The position numbers were made by a program, and so were the translations under genes. Shown here one piece after another: positions 1 through 7,146 of a DNA stretch of 64,000 nucleotides. Each line of letters starts with the position of its first letter. Within the stretch, counting starts at the first letter, position 1. Below the pieces are notes generated by a model, which saw only the letters and a list, made by a program, of their open reading frames with translations, did no database searches and was not told the DNA's origin. Source of the stretch: an uncultured Eubacteriales bacterium (GTDB lineage: Bacteria > Bacillota > Clostridia > Lachnospirales > Lachnospiraceae); assembly GCA_951800645.1 (NCBI GenBank), contig CATOIK010000007.1, forward strand, positions 34,086-98,085, read 5' to 3'.

Positions 1-1
1 T

Positions 2-595
2 GTGGAGAACTGGGAAGAAGCCTGCAGGCTGAGTATGGATCTTTTGCAGAACGGCATCGGTCACACCATGAGTATTCATACCAAGGATCAGGACTTAGTG
101 CGGAAGTTTGCCATGAAGCCGGCTTCCCGCATCCTGGTAAATACTGGCGGCAGTATGGGCGGTACTGGCATCAGCACCGGGCTGAATGTTGCGTTTACTC
201 TGGGCTGCGGCACCTGCGGAGGCAGCTCTGTTTCTGAAAATGTGAGCCCGCTGAATCTGATCAATGTAAAGAAGGTGGCTTATGGTCTGAAAAATTGCTC
301 TACCCTGCTTCAGGATGACCGGACCTTTCATCATCCGGAGCTGACAGGCTGTGCAGTTGGCGGCAGCGAGGCTTTTCATCCGATGGCCCAGAGCGTATGC
401 CCTGCGCCCTCAGACTTCAGCCCGGCTGATATTGTAGCTTCCTTTGAGCGCCGTCAGAACGGATGCTCCTGCGGGGCAGCGGTTCAGGAATCCAGCATCA
501 ATACGGTTGATCAGCTTAAAAATGCGGCAAACGGTTTTACAGATGACGCCCATATGGCAGAGCTGGTGCGCAAGCTGATTGCGTCTATGAGCTGA
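2..595 (+). CDS. CoA-acylating aldehyde dehydrogenase, C-terminal part (PduP/EutE-like, cut by window edge)
   Basis: The open frame enters from the left edge, so only the last 197 residues or so are visible and no true start is present. The segment GHTMSIHTKDQDLV followed by a Gly-rich stretch (NTGGSMGGTG) and LGCGTCGGSSVSENV is typical of the C-terminal half of the acetylating aldehyde dehydrogenases of bacterial microcompartments. Those enzymes convert acetaldehyde or propionaldehyde plus CoA and NAD+ to acyl-CoA. The next genes, PduL (17 bp downstream) and a BMC-H shell protein, place it in a microcompartment operon that continues to the left. The last ~60 residues are Ser/Cys rich and could hold an encapsulation tail, but this is not demonstrated. 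Which aldehyde it handles cannot be told from this fragment. Confidence 0.85.
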   Translation: MENWEEACRLSMDLLQNGIGHTMSIHTKDQDLVRKFAMKPASRILVNTGGSMGGTGISTGLNVAFTLGCGTCGGSSVSENVSPLNLINVKKVAYGLKNCSTLLQDDRTFHHPELTGCAVGGSEAFHPMAQSVCPAPSDFSPADIVASFERRQNGCSCGAAVQESSINTVDQLKNAANGFTDDAHMAELVRKLIASMS

Positions 596-612
596 CAGGA
601 GGGATAAGAAGC

Positions 613-1263
613 ATGAACCAGTACGAAGAACTGCTTAAGATGCTGCTGGAGGCAGTACAGAAGGAAGAACAGAAAAAAGGACATTCCTGTGGAGACGGAA
701 AGGTTCCAGTGGGAGTATCCAACCGCCATGTTCATCTTTCCCAGGCTGATCTGGAGCGGCTGTTTGGGCCAGGCTATGAACTGAACCGGATGAAGGATCT
801 GTCTCAGCCGGGACAATATGCCTGCAAGGAGGTTGTAACGGTGTGCGGCCCGAAGGGAGCCATTGAGAAGGTGCGCATCTTGGGGCCGGTCCGTAAGGAT
901 ACTCAGGTAGAGATTTTGGCAGGAGACTGCTTTAAGCTTGGAGTAAAGGCGCCGGTAAGACTTTCTGGTGACCTGGATGGAACACCTGGAATTACTCTGG
1001 TAGGGCCGAAGGGCTCCGTCCAGACAGAAAAGGGCGTGATGATCGCCCAGCGGCATATTCACATGCACCCGTCTGATGCGGAAGCCTTTGGCGTACACGA
1101 CGGACAGGCGGTAGATCTGGAGGCTGGAGGCGCCAGAGGCGGTATTTTGAAAAATACGGTTATCCGCGTGACCGGACAGTCTAAATTAGAGTGCCATGTG
1201 GATATGGAGGAGGCCAATGCTTTCGGCCTGGACGGAAGCATGACCATGAGCATTTGCAGTTGA
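613..1263 (+). CDS. pduL: Phosphate propanoyltransferase PduL
   Basis: 216 residues, the usual PduL length. PduL moves an acyl group from CoA to phosphate inside microcompartments, giving acyl phosphate and recycling CoA. The two His-rich metal-binding segments of the family are visible: NRHVHLS at residues 37-43 and RHIHMH at 147-152. GYELNRMKDLSQPGQYACKE and VRILGPVRKDTQVEIL are also characteristic. Residues 1-20 form a predicted amphipathic helix (MNQYEELLKMLLEAV) followed by a charged linker, as expected of an encapsulation peptide. The ATG follows an AGGAGGG ribosome site. It lies between the aldehyde dehydrogenase that makes its substrate and a shell protein, so the three probably act in one compartment. 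Confidence 0.93.
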   Translation: MNQYEELLKMLLEAVQKEEQKKGHSCGDGKVPVGVSNRHVHLSQADLERLFGPGYELNRMKDLSQPGQYACKEVVTVCGPKGAIEKVRILGPVRKDTQVEILAGDCFKLGVKAPVRLSGDLDGTPGITLVGPKGSVQTEKGVMIAQRHIHMHPSDAEAFGVHDGQAVDLEAGGARGGILKNTVIRVTGQSKLECHVDMEEANAFGLDGSMTMSICS

Positions 1264-1269
1264 GCAGTT

Positions 1270-1285
1270 CCGGCCTCAAGGCCGG
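1270..1285 (+). promoter_or_regulatory. Intercistronic hairpin between pduL and the shell gene
   Basis: CCGGCC-TCAA-GGCCGG is a perfect 6-bp GC stem with a four-base loop. No U-tract follows, so it is not a normal terminator. It could be an RNA processing or stabilising hairpin that raises the level of the downstream shell mRNA. That role is inference. Confidence 0.4.
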
Positions 1286-1338
1286 CTGACATATGTTATT
1301 TTCATTAAAAAATCAAGAGAAATCAGGAGGAAAAAGAA

Positions 1339-1623
1339 ATGAAGTATGATGCACTGGGAATGATCGAGACTAAGGGACTGGTAGGCTCCATTGAGGCAGC
1401 CGACGCTATGGTTAAGGCAGCAAATGTTACCCTGATCGGCAAAGAGTTTGTAGGCGGCGGCCTGGTTACTGTTATGGTCCGCGGCGATGTAGGCGCTGTA
1501 AAGGCAGCTACCGACGCAGGCGCAGCAGCAGCCCAGAGAGTAGGCGAGCTGGTATCTGTACATGTGATTCCTCGCCCCCATGCAGAGGTAGAGACCATTC
1601 TTCCGGCTGTAAAGGAGAACTAA
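1339..1623 (+). CDS. Bacterial microcompartment hexameric shell protein (BMC-H, PduA/EutM type)
   Basis: 94 residues forming a single BMC domain, the normal size of a hexameric shell tile. The signature runs from [20 protein letters not shown] through [20 protein letters not shown] to the C-terminal [14 protein letters not shown]. The GIETKG-like start and the RGDVGAV helix are classic for PduA/EutM/CcmK proteins. Such hexamers tile the facets of the compartment and their central pore passes small metabolites. AGGAGG lies 8 bases before the ATG, and a strong terminator closes the operon just after the gene. As the last gene here it cannot be assigned to a particular compartment type without the genes to the left. 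Confidence 0.95.
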   Translation: MKYDALGMIETKGLVGSIEAADAMVKAANVTLIGKEFVGGGLVTVMVRGDVGAVKAATDAGAAAAQRVGELVSVHVIPRPHAEVETILPAVKEN

Positions 1624-1654
1624 TTACCATAAAAGCAAAATAAAAAGCAAAGAG

Positions 1655-1697
1655 GGCCGCACTGCAGAAGGCTGGAGCATCTGCGGTGCGGCCTTTC
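1655..1697 (+). terminator. Intrinsic terminator of the microcompartment operon
   Basis: GGCCGCAC-TGCAG pairs with CTGCG-GTGCGGCC across a 13-base loop and is followed by CTTTC. It lies 32 bases after the shell protein stop codon. Confidence 0.75.
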
Positions 1698-1755
1698 AAT
1701 TTACAGCCCAAGAGTTTTGCTTTATAAAACTGAAAAAAACCAAAGATAAAGCAGG

Positions 1756-1784
1756 TTGAATTTTTGAAAAACTTATGGTAGAAT
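1756..1784 (+). promoter_or_regulatory. SigA-type promoter for tRNA-Gln
   Basis: TTGAAT at 1756-1761 and TAGAAT at 1779-1784 are separated by 17 bases. The tRNA begins about 30 bases downstream. Confidence 0.65.
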
Positions 1785-1814
1785 ACTGATTGTTGCCTGT
1801 CATAAAAGGCATGT

Positions 1815-1886
1815 AGGGCTATCGCCAAGCGGTAAGGCACAGCACTTTGACTGCTGCAGTCGTTGGTTCAAATCCAACTAGCCCTG
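1815..1886 (+). tRNA. tRNA-Gln (anticodon TTG)
   Basis: A 72-base cloverleaf. The acceptor stem AGGGCTA/TAGCCCT has discriminator G. The D-loop contains AAGCGGTAAGGC, the anticodon stem is CAGCA/TGCTG with loop CTTTGAC (anticodon TTG), and the T-arm is GTTGG-TTCAAAT-CCAAC. CCA is not encoded. Confidence 0.93.
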
Positions 1887-1904
1887 GTTTCAGAAGGCAG
1901 AGAG

Positions 1905-1936
1905 GCGTTTCCGGAATTAACGGAAACGCTTCTTTT
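1905..1936 (+). terminator. Terminator after tRNA-Gln
   Basis: GCGTTTCCG-gaattaa-CGGAAACGC is a 9-bp perfect stem followed by TTCTTTT. Confidence 0.75.
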
Positions 1937-1940
1937 CATG

Positions 1941-2015
1941 TTATAGGAAAATCCTTAAGCGCGAAGTGCGCATCCCGCGGAGCGTTTTTGTTTCATAGGG
2001 CGAACTTTCCTATAA
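1941..2015 (-). repeat. Dispersed repeat, copy A (between convergent tRNAs)
   Basis: Positions 1953-2013 are identical, in reverse complement, to 63916-63976 (61 of 61 bases by eye). Read on the minus strand, the element starts right after the U-tract of the tRNA-Glu terminator with ATAGGAAAGTTCGCC and runs into a chain of small hairpins (CCTATGAAA partner, then GCGC-ACTTC-GCGC). Its other end also carries a TATAGGAAAA start just after the tRNA-Gln terminator, so both flanks look alike. Function unknown. Confidence 0.8.
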
Positions 2016-2048
2016 ACAAAAAAGGTCAGGATTTTCATCCTGACCTTT
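2015..2048 (-). terminator. Terminator of the tRNA-Pro/tRNA-Glu transcript
   Basis: On the minus strand AAAGGTCAGGA pairs with TCCTGACCTTT and is followed by TTTG. It begins two bases after the tRNA-Glu 3' end. Confidence 0.8.
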
Positions 2049-2049
2049 A

Positions 2050-2121
2050 TGACCTCACCGGGAATCGAACCCGGGTTTACGCCGTGAGAGGGCGTCGTCT
2101 TGACCGCTTGACCATGAGGCC
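2050..2121 (-). tRNA. tRNA-Glu (anticodon CTC)
   Basis: 72 bases on the minus strand. The acceptor is GGCCTCA/TGAGGTC with discriminator A. The D-arm is GGTCAAGCGGTCAAGAC, the anticodon stem ACGCC/GGCGT with loop CTCTCAC (anticodon CTC), and the T-arm CCGGG-TTCGATT-CCCGG. Co-transcribed with tRNA-Pro four bases upstream. Confidence 0.94.
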
Positions 2122-2125
2122 GAAA

Positions 2126-2199
2126 TCGAGGCGACAAGATTCGAACTTGCGACCTCTGCGTCCCGAACGCAGCGCTCTACCAAACTGAGCCACGCCTCG
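2126..2199 (-). tRNA. tRNA-Pro (anticodon CGG)
   Basis: 74 bases on the minus strand. The acceptor is CGAGGCG/CGCCTCG with discriminator A. The D-arm contains GGCTCAGTTTGGTAGAGC, the anticodon stem is CTGCG/CGCAG with loop TTCGGGA (anticodon CGG), and the T-arm CAAG-TTCGAAT-CTTG. First gene of a two-tRNA unit. Confidence 0.93.
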
Positions 2200-2213
2200 A
2201 AGCGAACTTCTAT

Positions 2214-2242
2214 ATCCTACCATAGTTCGCCAGAAATTGCAA
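2214..2242 (-). promoter_or_regulatory. Promoter of the tRNA-Pro/tRNA-Glu unit
   Basis: On the minus strand TTGCAA (2242-2237) and TAGGAT (2219-2214) are spaced by 17 bases, just upstream of tRNA-Pro. Confidence 0.65.
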
Positions 2243-2322
2243 GAGGAAAAATCGAAAAAATTAAAATAGTTGTAAGCGGGCAAGAAGATGCAGGGCTGAA
2301 CCGCTAGAAAGCGTTGGCATGG

Positions 2323-2961
2323 CTAGGGAAGACGTATCAGCGTTGCACCAAGGGCTGTAATATCTTCCTCCTGGTGGGTGGCAATCAAAAGCAGCTTTCC
2401 AACCGCCTTTTCCAGAATATAGCTGATTACGCTCTGCCGTGTATCTTCATCCAGGCCAGTGAAAGGCTCGTCCATCAGGATTCCGGCGGAAGGAGCCAGC
2501 ATGGCCCGGACAATGGCTACCCGCCGTTTCATGCCGCCGCTTAAGGTGCGGACAGGCCGCAGGACAGATTCCTCCGGCAAAAGCCTGCAAAGCTCACCAT
2601 ATATGTCCTGGCGGGACAGTGCCGGGTCTGCAGCCAGCATTACATTGTCCAGAGGGGAGAAATCTTCGCAGAGCCGGTTTTCCTGAAAGACAGAGACCAG
2701 CGGCAGTCTGCCGGAACTGGGAGAAGACGGTAAAATCCCCTCATGACTGTATTCGATTTTTACAGAACCGGCCTCCGCCGTTTCCAGTCCCAGTAAAATC
2801 CGCAGCAGGGTAGTTTTTCCGGAACCGGAGGCTCCCATTAAACAGTAAGTCCTGCCGGATTCCAGGGTCAGAGAAAGATCAGCCCATACTGCCAGTTCTC
2901 CGTAAGACTTGGACAGGTTCCGGAGCTTTAGGGTAAAATCAGGCGTATTCATAGGCGGCAC
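2323..2961 (-). CDS. ABC transporter ATP-binding protein (SsuB/TauB-like)
   Basis: 212 residues with Walker A GASGSGKTT, signature LSGGMKRRVAI, Walker B GILMDEPFTGLD and the switch His in ATHQEED. The Q-loop region reads VSVFQENRLCEDF. This is the nucleotide-binding subunit of an importer of the nitrate/sulfonate/taurine family and hydrolyses ATP on the inner face of the membrane. It overlaps the permease gene by 13 bases, which implies translational coupling. A second ATG three codons in (MNTPDF) is an equally possible start. The protein is slightly short for the family (about 240-260), with a compact C-terminus. Substrate unknown. Confidence 0.88.
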   Translation of the reverse strand: MPPMNTPDFTLKLRNLSKSYGELAVWADLSLTLESGRTYCLMGASGSGKTTLLRILLGLETAEAGSVKIEYSHEGILPSSPSSGRLPLVSVFQENRLCEDFSPLDNVMLAADPALSRQDIYGELCRLLPEESVLRPVRTLSGGMKRRVAIVRAMLAPSAGILMDEPFTGLDEDTRQSVISYILEKAVGKLLLIATHQEEDITALGATLIRLP

Positions 2962-3758
2962 CTCTCATTCCATGCACCGATTCGGCTTAAAAGGGCCAGA
3001 AACAGCTTTTCAAACCCGGCGCTGATTAAGATGATTACAATGGTCCAGGCGAACACATCAGAGGTGGCCAGATAAATTTTGGCCATATAGAGGTTTTCGC
3101 CGATGGTGTGGGCTGGGACGCCGATTACCTCTGCAGCAATGCCGGATTTCCAGCTCATGCCCAGAGCTACCCGGCAACTGCTTTTTAAGTAAGGCAGCAG
3201 TGCCGGAATATAAATAAAGCGGATTCGTTTTGGCAGGGTTACGGAAAATACCGCTGCCATTTCTAAAAGTTTTGGGTCTGTGCTTTCCAGTCCGGCAATG
3301 GTGTTTACATAGATCATGGGAAGCACTACCAGAAAGGAGATGAACACGGAAAGGTTTTCCGAGCCAATCCAGATCAGGGCCAGAATTACAAAGGAAGCCA
3401 CAGGGATGGACTTTGCCAGCAATACCAGAGGCGCCAGCAGCTCTTTTAAAAACCGGAACCGGAAGGCCAGGCTTCCTAAAAGGATTCCTGCCAGAAAGGC
3501 AGTGAAAAAGCCCAGGAGGATCTTGCCGAAGGTCCAGCCGGTGGAAATCCAGAAATCAGCAGCAGGAGCCATGGCTGCAAAGGAGCGGATAACATCGGCG
3601 GGGCTGGCAAACAGAATACTGTTGTCAATGACCGCAGACGCCAGCTGCCATAAGGCCAGCCAGAATAAGATGACGGCGGCCCGGCGGGCAGGAGCGCTTA
3701 GCCCCTGCCGGTTACCGGCCGCCCTGGAAGCATAACTGTTTTTCATAAGCATTTTCAT
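2949..3758 (-). CDS. ABC transporter permease (SsuC/TauC-like)
   Basis: 269 residues with about six hydrophobic segments and the cytoplasmic EAA-like loop of binding-protein-dependent permeases (near LEMAAVFSVTLPKRIRFIYIPALLPYL). It forms the membrane channel of the importer. It starts 14 bases after the binding-protein stop and overlaps the ATPase gene, so all three form one minus-strand operon. No clear ribosome site precedes the first ATG; internal ATGs at codons 3 and 5 are alternatives. Family membership is sure. The substrate (sulfonate, taurine, nitrate, pyrimidine precursor or other) cannot be read from the sequence. Confidence 0.87.
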   Translation of the reverse strand: MKMLMKNSYASRAAGNRQGLSAPARRAAVILFWLALWQLASAVIDNSILFASPADVIRSFAAMAPAADFWISTGWTFGKILLGFFTAFLAGILLGSLAFRFRFLKELLAPLVLLAKSIPVASFVILALIWIGSENLSVFISFLVVLPMIYVNTIAGLESTDPKLLEMAAVFSVTLPKRIRFIYIPALLPYLKSSCRVALGMSWKSGIAAEVIGVPAHTIGENLYMAKIYLATSDVFAWTIVIILISAGFEKLFLALLSRIGAWNERCRL

Positions 3759-3772
3759 TTATCAAAGAAGAA

Positions 3773-4906
3773 TCAGGGAATATAGTAGAAGTCTTCCGTC
3801 GGAAGCTTTCCGCCTACAGCTTTCATATCCTGATCTGCCAGCACCTGCAGGTAGCCGCTTAAGGCGGTCTGCATTTCAGAACCGGTCAGGCAGACGATGT
3901 TGCAGTAAGGAAGGGCTTTTTTTGCTACAGGCGCCTTCTCAATGATACCGGCGGCGGCAATCAGCTCTGCAGTTTCGTCCGGATTAGAGGCGGTGTAGGC
4001 AGCAGAAGCAGCGTGCTCCGCCAGAAAGGCGTCTGCAATTTCCTTATTTTTCTCCAGGAAGTCCCGGCGGGCTACAGTAACGCCGGTTACCATCCGGCTT
4101 CCGCCCTCGCCCTGCAGCTTATCCCACTCCTTGGTTAAGTCCAGAACAATTTTCAGGTTTTCATTCTGGGCGCAGGCTGCAGTCACAAACGGCTGAGGCA
4201 GCAGGCCGATAGCGTCCGGCTGTTCTTTTAAGACGGCTGCAACTTCGGCGGCTTCAGATTTATATTCCAAAGCCACATCCCCATCCTTTAAACCGCTTTC
4301 TTTCATCAGGTACTGAATCACATAGTCCGGAGTGGTGCCCTTTCCGGTTAAATAAAGGGTTCTGCCCTTTAAATCGGCAATGGATGTAATAGAGTCATCA
4401 GACGCTACAATGTCCAAAACGCCCAGAGTGTTGATGTCGATAACGGCCACGCCGCCTTCTGTTTTATTATAAAGTACGCTGGCTACATTGGCCGGAACCA
4501 GGGCAATGTCCAGATCTCCGTTTACCATTTTGCCCAACAGCTCATCTGCGGCGGTTACCATGGTAAAGTTGTAGCTGCAGACAGATTCTTTTTTTGCGGC
4601 CAGGTCCATAAGCTGTACCAATCCCATAGAGGTGGGGCCTTTTAAGGAGCCGACCCGCACCTGGATGTTCTGGTCTGCCGCCTCTGCAGAGCCGGGGGCG
4701 CCGGGATGAGCCTGGGCAGTTTCTTTTACGGCCTCCTCTGACAAAGCGGCCTCTGTGAAGGGGGCGATGGTTTCCTGGGCGGTTTCCGGCACTTCTGCAG
4801 TAGTCTGGGCCGGAGTGGCTTCAGCCGGTTTGCTGCCGGAGCATCCGGTCAGCAGAGCGCTGGTCATAAGAGCTGCGGCAAACAGCAGGGAAACATGTTT
4901 TTTCAT
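3773..4906 (-). CDS. ABC transporter substrate-binding lipoprotein (NMT1/SsuA-like)
   Basis: 377 residues. A lipoprotein signal peptide ends in LLTGC (lipobox, lipidated Cys near residue 22), followed by an unusually long Thr/Glu/Ala-rich linker to about residue 80. The binding domain then starts (IQVRVGSLKGPTSMGLVQLM). Segments such as GDLDIALVPANVASVLYNKT and ISDLKGRTLYLTGKGTTPDYV resemble NMT1/SsuA-type proteins that bind small organic anions or pyrimidine-like ligands. First gene of the importer operon and divergent from the hydrogenase-sensor operon. A TATAAT-like element lies about 120 bases upstream on the minus strand, leaving a leader in which no known riboswitch was recognised. Confidence 0.87.
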   Translation of the reverse strand: MKKHVSLLFAAALMTSALLTGCSGSKPAEATPAQTTAEVPETAQETIAPFTEAALSEEAVKETAQAHPGAPGSAEAADQNIQVRVGSLKGPTSMGLVQLMDLAAKKESVCSYNFTMVTAADELLGKMVNGDLDIALVPANVASVLYNKTEGGVAVIDINTLGVLDIVASDDSITSIADLKGRTLYLTGKGTTPDYVIQYLMKESGLKDGDVALEYKSEAAEVAAVLKEQPDAIGLLPQPFVTAACAQNENLKIVLDLTKEWDKLQGEGGSRMVTGVTVARRDFLEKNKEIADAFLAEHAASAAYTASNPDETAELIAAAGIIEKAPVAKKALPYCNIVCLTGSEMQTALSGYLQVLADQDMKAVGGKLPTEDFYYIP

Positions 4907-5085
4907 AAAAAATCCTCTCTTTCTGTCCGTGGGTCAAGTATTTTAGAGGGGAATGGTTTACATTCCGTCTTCTCCGTCAGAAGGATACGGTCAGCATCCG
5001 CTTTCGGGTGAGCACGAACAAAGTCATTATAGCACAAAATGTGATGAGTTTGGAGGAAAAAGCAGGGATTTTCGCAAAAAAGCGA

Positions 5086-5114
5086 TTGATAATAATATGT
5101 CAATGTGAGATAAT
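5086..5114 (+). promoter_or_regulatory. Promoter of the sensory hydrogenase operon
   Basis: TTGATA (5086-5091) and GATAAT (5109-5114) with a 17-base spacer, about 55 bases before the first ATG of the operon. Confidence 0.6.
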
Positions 5115-5169
5115 GGAAGCAACTGTGATGAAGCAAACGAACTTATTTTTATGTGTGGAGGGATAAGTC

Positions 5170-5409
5170 ATGAGAGTTCAGATTTGTATTGGTAGCGCAT
5201 GTCATTTAAAAGGATCCAGAGAGATTATCCAGCAGATGCAGGCTTTGGTAAAAGAGCATGGGGTATCTGACAAGGTGGATTTAAACGGCGCGTTCTGCAG
5301 TGGTAACTGTGTAAACGGTGTCTGCGTTACAGTCGACGGCCAGTTGTATTCCCTGTCCCCGGAAACCACAAAGGAGTTTTTTGAGAAGGAAATCTTAGGG
5401 AGGCTGTAA
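5170..5409 (+). CDS. Small thioredoxin-like [2Fe-2S] ferredoxin (NuoE-type fold)
   Basis: 79 residues matching only the thioredoxin-like 2Fe-2S domain found at the end of NuoE and the start of NuoF/HydB. Its four cluster cysteines fit the pattern C6-x4-C11 (CIGSACHLKGS) and C43-x3-C47 (FCSGNCVNGVC). It probably passes electrons to or from the [FeFe]-hydrogenase encoded two bases downstream. The ribosome site GGAGG is well placed before ATG 5170. It is first in an operon with a PAS-containing sensory hydrogenase, a phosphatase and a group B hydrogenase. The partner is inferred from gene order. Confidence 0.85.
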   Translation: MRVQICIGSACHLKGSREIIQQMQALVKEHGVSDKVDLNGAFCSGNCVNGVCVTVDGQLYSLSPETTKEFFEKEILGRL

Positions 5410-5411
5410 AT

Positions 5412-7145
5412 ATGGCAATTATCGACTTCAAAGCTACGAAGTGCCGCCATTGCTATAAATGCGTCCGCAACTGTGAGGTGAAAGCCATCATGGTAAAGGA
5501 TGGCAGGGCGGAGATAATACCGGAAAACTGTATCCTTTGCGGCCGGTGTCTTCAGGTATGTCCCCAGTCAGCCAAGACCCTGGTCAGTGATTTAAACCTG
5601 GTGAAGGAAATGCTGATGCGGGGAGAGAAGGTGGTAGTTTCCATTGCTCCCGCTTATATGGGCCTGTTAAAATACAAGACTATCGGCCAGGTGCGGGCGG
5701 CCCTTCTGGAACTGGGATTTGCCGATGTACGGGAGACCAGCGAGGGAGCTGCTTTGGTGACGGCGGAGTACGCAGACCTTCTGGAAGAAGGCCGGATGGA
5801 AAACATTATTTCTACCTGCTGTCCCAGCGTCAATGACTTGATCGAGAAATACTATCCCCAGCTTACGCCTTACATGGCGCCTGTGGTATCGCCTATGATT
5901 GCCCATGGAAAACTGATCAAAAAGCAGATGGGCAGCGATGTAAAAGTAGTATTTTTAGGACCGTGCATTGCAAAGAAGCAGGAGGCTTTAGATCCCCGCC
6001 ATGCCGGCTATATTGACGCAGTGCTGAACTTTAACGACATCAACCGGTGGCTTCAGGACGAGGATATTACCATCGAGGACTGCGAGGATAAGCCGTTTAC
6101 TGCCATGAATCCAAGAGTAAACCGTCTTTATCCGGTGTCCAGCGGTGTTGTGAACTCGATCCTGGTTACAGAAAAGCAGGCAGATTCCTACCGTAAATTC
6201 TATGTTCACGGTGAGAAGCACTGTATAGACCTGTGTGAGGCTCTGGTGCGGGGAGAGTTCAAGGGCTGCTTTATTGAGATGAATATGTGCTACGGCGGCT
6301 GTATCAAGGGGCCAACCGTTTCTGACGATTCCGCATCCCGCTTTAAGGTGAAGTTGGATATGGAGGCGTCCATTCCCCGTGAGCCGGTTCCGGAGGATGA
6401 AACGGCGCCTGTGCTTACAGAGCTTTGCCTGGCTAAGAAATTTGTGGATCGTTCGCCCAGGGAGTCTATGCCTGACAATGAGCAGATCCGGGAAATCCTG
6501 GCTATGACCGGAAAGGTGAGACCGGAGGACGAGTTAAACTGCGGCGCCTGCGGCTATCCCACCTGCAGAGAGAAGGCGATTGCCGTATTCCAGGGGAAGG
6601 CAGAGCTTAACATGTGCATTCCTTTCATGCATGAGAAATCGGAGTCCTTTGCCAACCTGGTAATGGAGACCTCTCCCAATGTGGTGCTGATTGTGGATGA
6701 AAACATGAAGATTCTGGAGTATTCCGCCGTAGGCGAGAAATATTTTGGAAAGACCCGGGCGGAAGCGCTGCAGATGTACCTGTACGAGTTCATCGATCCG
6801 GCGGACTTCCAGTGGGTATTTGATACCCATCAGAATATTCACGGCAAGAAGGTAAATTACAAGGATCTGGGACTGGATACGCTTCAGAACATTGTATACA
6901 TAGAAAAAGAAAATGTGGTGCTTGCCACCTTTATCGATGTAACCAAGGAGGAGGAGCAGGCGCGGCAGGATTATGAAAAGAAGCTGGATACCATCGATCT
7001 GGCTCAGAAGGTAATCCATAAGCAGATGATGGTGGCGCAGGAGATTGCCGGACTGTTGGGCGAGACCACTGCAGAGACCAAGACCACCCTGACTAAGCTC
7101 TGTAAAAGCCTGTTAGAGGACGGCGCTGATAACGGAGGTATGTAG
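5412..7145 (+). CDS. PAS-containing [FeFe]-hydrogenase, putative sensory type (HydS-like, group C)
   Basis: 577 residues. In order: two [4Fe-4S] ferredoxin motifs (residues ~10-55, CRHCYKCVRNC and CILCGRCLQVC), an H-cluster domain, a further Fe-S motif of the C-x2-C-x4-C kind (CGACGYPTC, 377-385) and a PAS domain (~412-525) with a C-terminal helix. H-cluster loops read STCCP (134-138), GPCIAKKQE (Cys185) and MCYGGCIKGP (Cys293, Cys297). The last lacks the GGGQP ending of catalytic group A enzymes. H-cluster plus C-terminal PAS is the layout of sensory [FeFe]-hydrogenases such as Thermotoga HydS. The next gene, one base on, is a SpoIIE-type phosphatase, the context described for phosphatase-linked sensory hydrogenases. 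Likely role: sense H2 or redox state and pass the signal to the phosphatase. Sensing is inferred. Confidence 0.85.
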   Translation: MAIIDFKATKCRHCYKCVRNCEVKAIMVKDGRAEIIPENCILCGRCLQVCPQSAKTLVSDLNLVKEMLMRGEKVVVSIAPAYMGLLKYKTIGQVRAALLELGFADVRETSEGAALVTAEYADLLEEGRMENIISTCCPSVNDLIEKYYPQLTPYMAPVVSPMIAHGKLIKKQMGSDVKVVFLGPCIAKKQEALDPRHAGYIDAVLNFNDINRWLQDEDITIEDCEDKPFTAMNPRVNRLYPVSSGVVNSILVTEKQADSYRKFYVHGEKHCIDLCEALVRGEFKGCFIEMNMCYGGCIKGPTVSDDSASRFKVKLDMEASIPREPVPEDETAPVLTELCLAKKFVDRSPRESMPDNEQIREILAMTGKVRPEDELNCGACGYPTCREKAIAVFQGKAELNMCIPFMHEKSESFANLVMETSPNVVLIVDENMKILEYSAVGEKYFGKTRAEALQMYLYEFIDPADFQWVFDTHQNIHGKKVNYKDLGLDTLQNIVYIEKENVVLATFIDVTKEEEQARQDYEKKLDTIDLAQKVIHKQMMVAQEIAGLLGETTAETKTTLTKLCKSLLEDGADNGGM

Positions 7146-7146
7146 G

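Noticed and set aside
1847..2188. 113-codon open frame across the tRNA genes (contains DSNLRPLRPERSALPN)
   Set aside because: It is a translation of tRNA sequences and repeat copy A; such peptides are a known annotation artefact.
4907..5040. Leader of the ABC importer as a possible riboswitch
   Set aside because: Small hairpins are present, but no conserved core of TPP, guanidine, SAM or ZTP classes was found and no terminator or sequestered ribosome site is evident.
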